From: Hofstenia miamia
Lineage: Eukaryota > Xenacoelomorpha > Acoela
Direction: 5' to 3'
Assembly: GCA_004352715.1 (NCBI GenBank)
Contig: SCFE01000056.1
Location: 899,335 to 963,334 of the forward strand
DNA: 64,000 nucleotides
The notes below the pieces were generated by a model. It was given only the letters and a program-made list of their open reading frames with translations, was not told where the DNA came from and made no database searches. This document shows, in pieces, positions 42,493-53,573 of the stretch; within the stretch, counting starts at the first letter, position 1; every line of letters begins with the position of its first letter. The position numbers were made by a program, and so were the translations under genes.

Positions 42493-44259
42493 ATGAAACC
42501 CAATCTGTTGAAAGTTATATTTACTACTAGCCTTTTGACACTTGTTGGATTTGTACTGCATATAAACTATAATTTGGATCAACCTTCAAAGAAAGAGTTT
42601 ATATTCCAAATTGATATCACGAAGTATCTCCATGATATGTGTCAAATCAAAGTAAAAACAGTCATAATTTTGAACAAAAATCATGGGAATCTGAAAAAAT
42701 ATTCAATTGGTGCAGACTCGGATTTTCTCATTCTGAATGAATATACAGACTTGAAGACAAATCTTCCGTCAATCTTTTCATTTTTAAGGAATCACGACTG
42801 CATAGAAAGAGTTTTAGTACTAAATACTAAATCAGTAGTATTAAAGAGCTCTTCATTGTTGAAAAATATAGTACGCAGTCCAATTATTCAAAACAATGTG
42901 ATTTTCAATAGTAAGAATAACGAGATGAAATTATCTGACATATTGGAATGCTTCTACCTATATGATAATTCAGATGCATGCAGAAGTTCTTGTACATATT
43001 CAACGTGTGAGCACAGTCCAGCAATCATTCAATATTTACATCATTCTAGTAAAGAAGTTGTCAATGGTCAGCCATCGCTTACAATTGCATTTGAAAAATT
43101 TAACGTGAACAGTGTCTTGAACAGCGATTTCTTAGTAATGAAAGCAGGGCTTGAAACTTCTAAATTTCTTATCACTTATCACAGCCCATCTTATATTGTG
43201 AAGAGCAAATTAAATTTCAGAAATGCCATTTCCTACAATGTAACTGTTGGGAAAGCTAATATGGATAAGCTATGCAAAAGACCCTCTTATAGAAGCCGTA
43301 CAATAGAAGAATTTTTCTACATTCCACCGAATAATAACAATCTAAGAAGATTTGATGGTTTGGATGCTCACAGTACACAATGCAATTTAACAAAAAAATT
43401 TTCAAAGATAAACTTTGATTTCAGGCCAACAACAAACTTCTTATTGATAGCTGAATTCCGTTATAAACAGTATTACAAATGCCTTAAGGATTTTTTCGAA
43501 ATTTTGTACAGGCCATTTTTTAGGCACATATTATACTGTGGTCCAAACACTTCCTACAATCAATTGTTTAAAAACGTTTCACACATTAATGCAACTGATA
43601 ATAAAGGGGTTACGTCTTATGAATGTCTAGTCAAAGCAGTCAGACTTGGGTACCAAGTAGATGGCTACGTATTATTAAGTGATGATGCGGTTTTACAATA
43701 CTGGAATTTCAAAAAATTAAATATCTCTGGTCTATATATGCAGAAAGGCCAAAGAAGAATAAAATTTAGCAACACTCATGATGGGTGGGTTCATTGGAAT
43801 AGAGCCTATGGTATTCACGCATTAAAAAAGGCAATTCAATTTTTGCAACATCAAAATGATTATGAAATTAAAAAATTTCTGATGCAGTATAAAGAAAACA
43901 TGCAAGAAACGGGTGTTCAATCTTATTCTGACTTCGTTTACCTTCCTAATAAGTTCAGTTCTACATACATGAAAGTGGGAGAAGTTCTTGCACGATATGG
44001 AGTGTTCTTAGAAATTGCAACTCCCTTTATATTTCATGGACTTGAAAAATATGAAAAAATTGAGCATCACGAAAAATATAGATTTTATCAAGCCTATTCT
44101 GCTAGGGGCATTACACAAATGGATGTTTTAAGGTTGACTTATGAAAATGTTGTCTTTCATCCAATAAAATTCTCAAAACTAGCAGACAATAGTTCAATTT
44201 ATACCGTTCTCTTTTGTAAGTATCTCAGCCATCTTCAAAAATTTTTAGTCAGCGATTAA
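42493..44259 (+). CDS. Type II membrane protein, putative DUF288/STELLO-like glycosyltransferase, paralog 2
   Basis: The 588-residue protein starts MKPNLLKVIF; I chose this ATG because it aligns with the start of paralog 1, although an open frame extends 7 codons upstream from a TTG. A membrane anchor spans residues about 6-24, followed by a long part with many N-glycosylation sites. The acidic motif GYVLLSDDAVLQYWNF has Asp 397-398. Blocks shared with paralog 1 include STCEHSPAIIQYL, GQPSLTI, FDGLDAxSTQCNLTKKFS and LVKAVRLGYQVDGY. The enzyme family is tentative; a Golgi/lumenal role is inferred from topology. It is a single exon with no visible damage. A 207-bp stretch (43885-44091) is identical to paralog 1. 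Confidence 0.62.
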   Translation: MKPNLLKVIFTTSLLTLVGFVLHINYNLDQPSKKEFIFQIDITKYLHDMCQIKVKTVIILNKNHGNLKKYSIGADSDFLILNEYTDLKTNLPSIFSFLRNHDCIERVLVLNTKSVVLKSSSLLKNIVRSPIIQNNVIFNSKNNEMKLSDILECFYLYDNSDACRSSCTYSTCEHSPAIIQYLHHSSKEVVNGQPSLTIAFEKFNVNSVLNSDFLVMKAGLETSKFLITYHSPSYIVKSKLNFRNAISYNVTVGKANMDKLCKRPSYRSRTIEEFFYIPPNNNNLRRFDGLDAHSTQCNLTKKFSKINFDFRPTTNFLLIAEFRYKQYYKCLKDFFEILYRPFFRHILYCGPNTSYNQLFKNVSHINATDNKGVTSYECLVKAVRLGYQVDGYVLLSDDAVLQYWNFKKLNISGLYMQKGQRRIKFSNTHDGWVHWNRAYGIHALKKAIQFLQHQNDYEIKKFLMQYKENMQETGVQSYSDFVYLPNKFSSTYMKVGEVLARYGVFLEIATPFIFHGLEKYEKIEHHEKYRFYQAYSARGITQMDVLRLTYENVVFHPIKFSKLADNSSIYTVLFCKYLSHLQKFLVSD

Positions 44260-44923
44260 TTCTGATAGTTGAATTATAGTTTTCAAGTATTCTCAGGTTC
44301 TAAATTTAGGCAAAAACTTATCGCAATGTATTTCATAAGTTAAATGATTGCTCAAAAATTAAGTTGCTTTTCGATTAAAATGTTTGATGTTTGTACCGCA
44401 AAAGAGACCCTCTGATAATGTATACATTACAGTAGCAACGATTGAAGATGGACAGAAACGTTCTTCGTGATTGATTTTTAGCAAAAATTAAATTCTTGTG
44501 TTTACCGCTAAATTTCTAATGAATTTCAAACTAATTTTATGTAGGAGTGTCCTCTATCATTAAGAAATATATTGCAATTTTCCTGAAGTCAACACTACAA
44601 TTCAAAGTGTTTATATAAAAATTATCACTGTTTTATTCTACATATAGATAAATTGCTGCATTTTAATATAAGATTACATATTGACAATTAGAAACTGGTA
44701 ATTTATCCAAATAGCATTAAAATATATAAAACATACATACAAATGCATACAATTAATTCAAAGCAATACATACAAAAAATCTATGAGACTAAGTGTAAAT
44801 TACTAAGCGGATTTGCAGTACGGGCTTTTGAATAAAAAATTTTTGGGGCAACGAATTAAATAGTAAGAAGGAAATAGAAATATAAATATAAGTTATTTAC
44901 AAAATTAACCAAAATTTTCTTAA
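44260..44923. other. Intergenic sequence
   Basis: This is the 3' flank of paralog 2. It is AT-rich, with no gene or named repeat seen. Confidence 0.55.
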
Positions 44924-45237
44924 TATGAGGCCTTTTTCTGAGGAATTTTGTAACAGAATTCTTGTTTTTAATAAGTTATGATGCTCATATCACTAATAAA
45001 TTCTTAAAATAAACTAAGTACTAAGCTTGAAATGTAAAAAATATTTTGAAATTTTATCTATACTTACTTAGTGTAGTTTTCATATTTCTCATAAAAAATA
45101 ATTGAATGATTTTAGAAGATTCTTAAAACACACAGTTAAATGAAGCACAATTTATTATATCAAGCGCATAATATAGTACAAAGCTTAGCCTATTGGAATA
45201 TACATGCAGGCTGCATAAATTAGTTATGTTGAGCTAC

Positions 45238-45774
45238 TTAAAGTTTTTTTGCAATATCAACCAAATGATTCTTCATTTCCAAATTCCTTTCACATATTAT
45301 AAATTTTCCATTTGTAATATCTGCAAATGTTTTGAGATTGTAATAGTTGTCATTTTTTAAGGAAATGATGAAGCTTTTAAATTTATGAGTCGCATATATT
45401 TCCTTCAAAATATTTTCTCCATTAATTTCAAAGCGGCATCTTCCATCAGAAATAAAAAATAGGACAGGATGAAATTCCTTCGGGTGATACTTATCTAGAA
45501 TCACTTTAATCCCCTTTAGAGCTTCTTTATAATCATTTCCTCCTTCATTACTTTGTTTTAAAATATCTTTATTAAAATCTTTTATGTTTATGAATTCAGC
45601 AGGGAATGAAGGTTCGTTATTGTGAAGCACAATAGACAATTTATCATCTGAGTCCATTGAGACCCGGCTGTTTACAAAGCCACGAACTGCTTCAGCTAGG
45701 GCTTCCCGATCTCCATCCATTGACACAGAATTATCCAGAGCGAAGATGAAATGAAATTTGTTTGTACCGCTCAT
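45238..45774 (-). CDS. Small von Willebrand factor A-domain protein
   Basis: The 178-residue protein consists of a vWA domain alone. FHFIFALDNSVSM holds the metal-site motif DxSxS at residues 14-18; EGGNDYKEAL (77-86) is where most members have GGTxY, so the metal-site Thr is replaced by Asn; VLFFISDGR supplies the third metal-site Asp at residue 110. There is no signal peptide or membrane segment, so it is probably cytosolic. vWA domains bind partners through the metal; the partner is unknown. TTTAG ends directly before the ATG, and a strong donor lies upstream at 47064, implying a 5' untranslated exon and a 1.29-kb intron. A frameshifted copy lies at 58151-58686. Confidence 0.75.
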   Translation of the reverse strand: MSGTNKFHFIFALDNSVSMDGDREALAEAVRGFVNSRVSMDSDDKLSIVLHNNEPSFPAEFINIKDFNKDILKQSNEGGNDYKEALKGIKVILDKYHPKEFHPVLFFISDGRCRFEINGENILKEIYATHKFKSFIISLKNDNYYNLKTFADITNGKFIICERNLEMKNHLVDIAKKL

Positions 45775-46323
45775 CTAAATTAGAATTAATTAAATTTGTA
45801 TAGGGGACAACTACTCCTATTAAAAAAACCGAACTGGCGTCATTTGCAGTAGTCTTTCTGCTATTCTGAAGTGCTAAACCATTTTTATCTATACCATGTA
45901 AACCTGTATTCTAGAGAAAAACAATGTTGTGTTGCGATAGTTCTAATAAAGTTTCAAGCGATACCACCGTATCTTGGACTGCTATTCTAGGTATGCAGCT
46001 AAGTAAAAAATAAATATTTCTAAGCATTGAGATATATAGTATATATGTCAAAATCCTATAAATAAAATAAATTGAAAAACCTAGGCAAATATTTCCGAAA
46101 CACTAGTCAAATGAAAAAATGTAGATTTACTAGAAAATTCTAAAATAGAAGGTACCTGAATTCTAATGAAATTCAAAAATTTAAAGCAATATAATGGACT
46201 ATTATTTATGATAGGAAACAAAATTAAAAGCACTCAAGGAAGATGGCACCCACTAGAATTATTTATAAGCTTTTGTGCGCATATGCAAGAAATATATTAT
46301 TATAAATATCAAAAGTGCAATTT

Positions 46324-47064
46324 TTTTAAAACGTTGCTCTTGGCTATATTTTTATCTTTGAATTGTTTTTGTTAACTATAAAAAGAAAATCGCATGCAGA
46401 TGGATACTGAGCAGTAGCTCAATACTTANTTGTGAATAAAAGGAATTATTGTAGTATGTGATTCTTCAAAACATACGATATTTCAAAATAACTGCATGCA
46501 CTTAATTTCGCACTAAATTTAACTAGGACTATATTGGATCTAGGCAATGCTTGAATATAAGATTTTCTATCGTCGTTAATTTTGTTATAGAATTCATTGA
46601 TGTAACGAAATTAATGCAAAATTGCAAAATAGGGCATGCTCTTGCTTCCGAAACTTCTAAAAAAATGAAAACAAAACATATCTTAAAATACTATACCTTT
46701 TAATAGGTTATTCAGCTTTATTATTATATTTCGAAACCAATGAATATGAATTAAGGTAAAATATTATTGCCCCCCTGAACAGGAGCATGAGATGAAGATT
46801 GTGCATCTAAACAAAAAATATCTGAAATTTAAATTCACTTGAAGGTAATGTGTGCTGATGCAAAAACGCAACACCATAAATTTAAAGTAATTTATCGGTC
46901 TAATCAATATTCAAATAGCTGTATATTTTAAGTTAGTTAATATAATTAACAGCTTTTGTTTTAAAACGTTGCTCTTGGCTATATTTTTATCTTTGAATTG
47001 TTTTTGTTAACTATAAAAAGAAAATCGCATGCAGATGGATACTGAGCAGTAGCTCAATACTTAC
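46324..47064. repeat. Direct repeat around a single N (assembly join)
   Basis: Positions 46324-46428 recur at 46959-47064. The N at 46429 stands where the second copy has C of TTACCTTTG. The second segmental copy (57837-61418) has this sequence only once and lacks 46430-46958, so this block is suspect. Confidence 0.8.
46430..46958. repeat. Dispersed repeat, copy a
   Basis: It matches 50738-51265 almost base for base over the first 215 bp and closely afterwards. A third, more diverged copy lies at 49706-50260. It is non-coding and AT-rich. It may have been misplaced by the join at 46429. Confidence 0.75.
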
Positions 47065-47170
47065 CTTTGTATCGGTTGCAAACAGGAATATAAACTCATT
47101 AATTACCTCACATCAACACAAAATTGACACAGCAAACATTATTATGTTAAAAGACTTTCAACAGTTTTCT
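47065..47170 (-). other. Predicted 5' untranslated exon of the vWA gene
   Basis: On the minus strand ACAAAG is followed by GTAAGTATT at 47064 downward, a near-ideal donor. The upstream sequence has stops in all frames, so it would be untranslated. The paired acceptor is the TTTAG before the ATG at 45774. The donor is conserved in the second segmental copy (59398). The 5' limit is a guess. Confidence 0.45.
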
Positions 47171-47223
47171 GGCAAAAATCTGAAAATTTGCCTTCCCCCA
47201 CTTTTAAATTTGGCACCTCATGC

Positions 47224-47226
<3 letters not shown>

Positions 47227-47284
<58 letters not shown>
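47227..47284. repeat. (TA)n microsatellite at left indel border
   Basis: A pure TA tract. In the second segmental copy the sequence to its left runs through a TA tract directly into the sequence right of 51600. Confidence 0.95.
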
Positions 47285-47288
<4 letters not shown>

Positions 47289-49705
47289 TAGCAATAACAT
47301 TTCAGATTCGATGTTATATGTAGAAAAGGGCTTAGTAATCTTTTCTGCAACCATTATTTTTATAATAAGCACCCACTGTGAAAAAGAATTTTAGCAAAGA
47401 CAATTGAATTTGCTGGGAAAATCACAAAATTTTTTATTGCATTGGTGTTCAACCTTGGCAATTAAATGTATTTTAATAAGTAATTTCTACCCCAAAATCA
47501 TGAAATTGCGTAATATTTCTTTATGCATAAACTATTTTTTAACTCCAAAAATATACTGTATAATTTTTCAAAGCAGTCGTGAACACAAAAATTTTCAATA
47601 TACGATTTTCATTTACTTGAATATAAATGTGAAAAAATCGAATATATTAATAGATATGGTTGTTTTTAAGTGTTAGTAATTATATTTGCTCAAAATAATA
47701 CTTAGAATATAAAAATTTTAGATAATTACCTTCTTATGAACAATCAGACTCCTTCTAAGCAAAAATGTAAATGTATATTGTTTTGGATACTATTGCTATG
47801 GAGATTTAAAATTGGCTTATCTGAATGTATATTATTTTCCAGATTTTCATTTCCCCCAAGTCTGACGTCACTACTAATTAAGAACCGTTAGAGGGAACAC
47901 GATTTCTATGAAATTGAAATTATATATTTGAATAAATATATATATTTCCTTAGACATTATTTCGATTTCTTTTCTATGTAGTTTAGATTGTTGGAAATGC
48001 AAGTAAATAAATGCAAATATGTGCTATATTTATATATGAGTGTGTTTATAATATTAAATGGTTAATTAAGGAGTGTCGTATGCTAAAGCTTATAAAACAG
48101 TCAACAGTACTTGAATTGGCAATTATCTTGCAAGCATTTGCTAATTGAAATTTTGGGCTCATAAAGCTCTTGAAGTACAAATATAAAAAATGCGATGGAC
48201 TATATTTGAGTTGTATTTATTTATTTTGTATAATGGAAATTTAAATGTTTTCATAAAATCATTTTCCAATAATTTCGCTCTCACTAGAATATATATATAT
48301 ATTATATATACTGTATATATAAAACTTGCATGATTAAACCGGCATTACTAGTATACTTCTAGGGGTTAAGGTCAGGACCCGGATCATGGATTCACCCACT
48401 CATCAATCTGTTGATTGGTTGAGTAATCCCGATGTACTAAGTAATTCATTACATAAGAAGAATAATATTTGAATTCATGTTTGTGTGATTATCCCTCCAC
48501 CATCTTTTTTGTGTATACAATACAAAATGTTGTGTGAGATTCCTCAAAATGTACTGTTTTTCCTTTCAAAGAAGAAATCTGTAAGCGCATTATTTCTATT
48601 TATGCAATTAATGAAATAAAGCTCCATGAGCTATCACTATGAATGTGAATCCTTTGAGCTAATCAAAATATTTCTTATGAACAAATTACTGCATATCTTA
48701 AAAAAGAATATAGCAATTCAAAGGCTTCAATAAGTGCTTCTTGTGAAAGACGTGGTCATGGTTACATGTCATTGACCGTTAGTCACGATGTACCCAGCAC
48801 TTTCTGATGTTTAAGCGGTTGGGGGTATCTAAATCTTGATGAAGTGAGTGATCAAAAGTGGGGTGCATCCTTGCAAAATTTCTGAAATATTGAAAAAATC
48901 TAACCTAAAAATGCATTTCACCAAATGTTCATCAAAATTCAAACAAGAACAGGTTTTCTCCTGTAGGCAAGAGAAGTTTCTTGAAAATCATCTACTGCAA
49001 AAAATAGTTTTCTTTATGCCTTCTAGCCCAGTACGTCTGTTTGCAGACGTCTTTTCGTCATTTTTCATTTTTCTTATGCTAAATTTGCAAGTACATGATA
49101 TGTATTGACAATGCCAAAACAGCAAACATATATTTCTAAATAATCACTTTGGATAATTTATTTATTTATTCAATGTTGACAACTATGTGATGTATTCTTT
49201 CAATTTATGTACAGTTTGTTCAGAAATGGCATGATTTGGACAGGTTGCAATTGGGCCACTTATAGTAGAAAAGAAGAGCCAAAACTTATACACGCAAGTC
49301 CCAAATGACTTATATACTGTATATTGTGTTGAAAAAATATTATTTGCATATTTAAACTTTAAATTTGTATCATATGCTCTTTTAAGTTTCAATTTAAGAT
49401 TTTCAATTTCAATGTCTATTATGATAAAAATGGGCATAAATAGACCGAAACCATATTAATTTATGTGGGATGGGTCGGGTATTAGAAACGGTGCATTTTC
49501 AATTATTTTCTTTGCACACGAATAATAAAGTCATGTCCATTAATCGCAACCAATTAATTCAGTTTGGTTGATCGCATGAAAAGCAAAATTTGATATACAG
49601 TCAACAATAACAATACCATTTTGAAGTCTTATGAGGCCTAAAAACAAAATCTTTGGCCGCATTCGGCCATTGCTCGTGCTTTTTTTGCCGTAATTAGGGT
49701 TCATA

Positions 49706-50260
49706 TTTTTTGAATAAAAGCAATTATTGTAGTATGTGATTGTTCAAAATAAACGTTATTACGAAATAAATGTCTCACTAAATTGAAATAGGACTGTATT
49801 GGATCTAGGCAACGCTTGAATACAAGATTTTCTATCGTCATTAATTTGTTATAAAATTCATTGATGTAATGATATTAATGCAAAATTCAAAAATAGGGCA
49901 TGGTCATGTTTCCTAAACTTCTAAAGAAATGAAGACAAAACATATCTTAAAATACTATACCTTTTAATAGGTTATTCAGCTTTATTATTATATTTNNNNN
50001 NNNNNNNNNNNNNNNNNNNNNNNNNNNNNNNNNNNNNNNNNNNNNNNNNNNNNNNNNNNNNNNNNNNNNNNNNNNNNNNNNNNNNNNNNNNNNNNNNNNN
50101 NNNNNNNNNNNNNNNNNNNNAATAGGTTATTCAGCTTTATTATTATATTTCGAAATCAATGAATATGAATTAAGTAAAATATTATTGCCCCCTGAACAGG
50201 AGCATGTGCATCTAAACAAAAAATATCTGAAATTTAAATTCACTTGAAGGTAATGTGTGC
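49706..50260. repeat. Dispersed repeat, copy b, interrupted by a gap
   Basis: It is related to 46430-46958 and 50738-51265 but more diverged on its left part. A 125-N gap splits it. Confidence 0.7.
49996..50120. other. Assembly gap of 125 N with overlapping flanks
   Basis: The 30 bases before the gap (49966-49995, starting AATAGGTTATTCAGC) are identical to the 30 bases after it (50121-50150). The true gap is therefore probably zero or negative. Confidence 0.9.
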
Positions 50261-50737
50261 TTTTTCTTTGTTTTGGAATTACCTCACCAACAGTGTTATT
50301 CCGCTCACTTTCTGCTATGATTTCGTAAATCAAGAAAATATTAGTGGAATATAGTAGTGTTCTGCGACCAAAGTAATCTTGGCCGTAGCCGGCCGTGCAA
50401 AATAAATTTTGACTTTAGCTAGCATTTTGGCCTTAATTCTTTGGACGTAGCCTACCGTTAGCCGTGATATTTTTGCCGTTGTCGGCGCTTTTTACTGCTA
50501 CTACTAAGTGAACGATTAAAGCATACTCATAGTTGGAACAAATCATTAAACTGGTCAAAGCGACTAATTTCTAAAAAAAATACAAATAAAACTGGAAATA
50601 AATTGTTCATTATAAATGTTCAGAAATGAATCTTAGCAGGGATTTTGGCCGAAAAACTAAAATCTGGCCGCGGAAAACTACTACATAGTCAATTATGTGA
50701 GAATTTCAAATCACTTGGATTACGAAATTGTTCATAT

Positions 50738-51265
50738 TTTGTGAATAAAAGGAATTATTGTAGTATGTGATTCTTCAAAACATACGATATTTCAAAATAA
50801 CTGCATGCACTTAATTTCGCACTAAATTTAACTAGGACTATATTGGATCTAGGCAATGCTTGAATATAAGATTTTCTATCGTCGTTAATTTTGTTATAGA
50901 ATTCATTGATGTAACGAAATTAATGCAAAATTGCAAAATAGGGCATGCTCTTGTTTCTTAACATTCTAAAGAAATGAAGACAAAACATATCTTAAAATAC
51001 TATACCTTTTAATAGGTTATTCAGCTTTATTATTATATTTCGAAATCAATGAATATGAATTAAGTAAAATATTATTGCCCCCTGAACAGGAGCATGTGCA
51101 TCTAAACAAAAAATCTAAACAAAAAATATCTGAAATTTAAATTCACTTGAAGGTAATGTGTGCTGATGCAAAAACGCAACACCATAAATTTAAAGTAATT
51201 TATCGGTCTAATCAATATTCAAATAGCTGTATATTTTAAGTTAGTTAATATAATTAACAGCTTTT
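50738..51265. repeat. Dispersed repeat, copy c
   Basis: A full-length copy of the AT-rich repeat also seen at 46430-46958. No coding capacity and no clear inverted ends. Confidence 0.75.
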
Positions 51266-51563
51266 GTCTTTTATTGTCGAATTTTTCGCAACGACCGCAT
51301 AAATTAGTCACTGTTCTGTATATTACAGACAATTGGAGTATATGATCAATCTTATCTTCGGGAAAAAATTATGTTCACGTCGAATACGCTAGGAAAATAA
51401 ACGTCTATGAATTAACAGATGTTTTCTATATTTTCTCGTTGAAAATGATGCGGTAAATTAATAAATGTCACATTATTTAGTCATCCCGATTTACTTCGAA
51501 TTATATACATTAGATGCCCATCCGATGTCAATGAATCTAAATCTTAAGGACACATCTATATAT

Positions 51564-51564
51564 A

Positions 51565-51600
<36 letters not shown>
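51564..51600. repeat. (TA)n microsatellite at right indel border
   Basis: Together with 47227-47284 it brackets the segment missing from copy 2. Confidence 0.95.
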
Positions 51601-51602
<2 letters not shown>

Positions 51603-51874
51603 CAATTCTATCGAGCCATTCATAATAACCAAATGTAAATTTTGATGAAATTTAAGTAAAATGCATATGGTAATAGCAATTTAATAAAGTGATTCTTAGT
51701 ATTTTAACAAAACCAATAGCAGATTGTAAGCTGAAGCCAAAATATAAGCATTTTTGTGTAAAAGGAAATTACACTGATATCACAAGTTTAACGTTAGTAT
51801 TTGCTTGCAATCCACTAATTTACTAATGGAAAGCAATTTTAATTTAGTATGAAAAATTTTTTTTTTGAAAATTT

Positions 51875-53573
51875 ATTTATTTATTCACTTGCAACCCTAG
51901 GGTTGAATAATAGTGAAATATACAAACTTGTAACATTAAGTATATAATATGCAAATGGATATTCTTTTTGAATCTGTGACGGAACAAACGACATCGTAAA
52001 TCGGAATGTTCTAACTGAGATTTGGCGATTGCGATGAGCTCGTAAAGGGTAGAGAGATTCTCGTTCTGCGGGTATTAGATTGTGTAGAGGGTGGTTTAGG
52101 TTCTGCAATTTTTTCCAGAGTCGATCGCAAAGACTTTGGCGACGAGTGTACAAGGTAGAACAGTTTAGTTGTACTCCTGCTTCACTATATGTTGCATTTG
52201 AGACCATTATTCGGAAAGCCCGTTTCTGTATCCTCTCCAGTCGATCGCTTTGATTTTGGGTTAACCCATAATGCCATAGCGGGGCACAATACTCAAGCAG
52301 TGACCTGATTAACGGATAATACATGATTTTGGGATACGCCGTTTCGCCGAAGTAGTTTTAGTAAAAATAAACTTTTGGAAGCCTTATTTGTAATTTCGTT
52401 CACGTGGCTGGTCCACTTCAAATTTTTCTGAAATGGTGACACCCAAAAGTTTGGCCGATGATACTCTCTGAATTGCAACAGATTCGACCCATTGAACTTC
52501 AGGAGGCAATTGGAAATTCTTTAAGAAACAAATAGTGAGCTCTTTTGACTTCGTTGGGTTTAGCTCTGCATAGTTACTGCTACACCATTGGGCGACATGT
52601 CTGACTAGATCTACGTCTTTAAAAGGTTTGTTCTTAGATACGTATTGCCACACAGTAGTATCATCGACATATTTCATGCGCAATTCCATTCCCATTCTCT
52701 TAACAAGGAATTCACGAACCAAATGAATAACCAAGGTCCAATTTTGTGCCTTGAGGCACGCCAGCTAGAACCATTAACCAGTCTGATAGTTGGTCATTTG
52801 TTAGACGAACCCGTTGTTTCCTGTTGCTGAGAAAGGATATTATCCAGTTAATAGTCCTAGATCTTACGCCGATTTCTATCAGCTTTTTCACCAAGAGGGG
52901 ATGACTAACGAAGTCAAAGGCTTTTCTAAGATCGAAGAAGAATGCGCGTATAAAACGTTCGTTAGATTCAAGCTGATTCAACCAGTGGTTATAGACACTA
53001 ATTAACGCATTTATCGTAGACCCGCCTTGTATAACTCCATATTGGCTAGGATCAAATACATTCAATACTTTTCCCTTCAGCTCTTTTTCTATTATTATAT
53101 CTTCTATTAATTTAGAAATCGAGGGCGTCAGTGAGATTGGTCTTAGATCAGAGCCGGAAATTGATACTAGGCTTGTTTTAGCAATTGGAACAACTTCTGC
53201 CACTCTGAAAGGAATTGCACATGATTCGCGTAAGGAAGTATTAACTAAGAGCGATATAGGCAGAGCCAGTTCACAACTAAATTTCTTTAGCAGCCAGCAT
53301 GGTATTACTCTCATCTTGTAATCAGGCCCACTCGACTTCCGAGGGCACACCTTTTCTAGCATGTTATATACAGAGAACTCGTCGGTTGCTAGAGGTTCTG
53401 AATTGTCATCTGGTAGATAGTTTGCTTCTGTTAACGGAGGGTAATTGTTTACTGGCTGCGTAAAATCATAATTGATCTTATTAGCGAGATCGCAATCAGA
53501 TAACCTGGAGAGCTCGGTATCGAAGTTAAGTCCTTTTTCTGATTTAGATAGTTCACAATCTCTTCAATCTGCT
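51875..53573 (-). pseudogene. Jockey/CR1-type LINE reverse transcriptase, copy 1
   Basis: On the minus strand the remnant runs from about 53555: KSSGPD, LRPISLTPSISKLIE, QYGVIQGGSTINAL, FFDLRKAFDFVSHPLL, GVPQGTKL, KYVDDTT (the catalytic YxDD block), SKELTICF, KLLGVTIS, then a thumb/tail part (LLEYCAPLWHYGL) to a stop at 51881. Frame changes lie near 52735 (just after GTKL) and near 52400-52310, so no complete protein is possible. The 3' end has an A-rich AATAAATAAATA tail (51860-51885). The 5' end is truncated at about 53573. No endonuclease is present. Confidence 0.85.

Larger units (their letters stand above)
47285..51563. other. 4.3-kb segment absent from the second copy
   Basis: I see no gene. 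It holds two copies of the dispersed repeat (49706-50260 and 50738-51265), GGCCG-rich patches near 49650-49690 and 50375-50500 that look like hAT-type ends, and a 125-N gap. Confidence 0.6.
44924..53403. repeat. Segmental duplication, copy 1 (with about 4.3 kb extra)
   Basis: Positions 44924-47226 and 51602-53403 match 57837-59573 and 59617-61418, with few differences. The stretch from about 47285 to 51563 between two (TA)n tracts has no counterpart in copy 2, nor does the block at 46430-46958. Copy 1 carries the intact vWA gene and a LINE relic. Confidence 0.88.

Noticed and set aside
47142-47394. Open frames rich in Ile-Tyr on both strands
   Set aside because: They are translations of a (TA)n tract.
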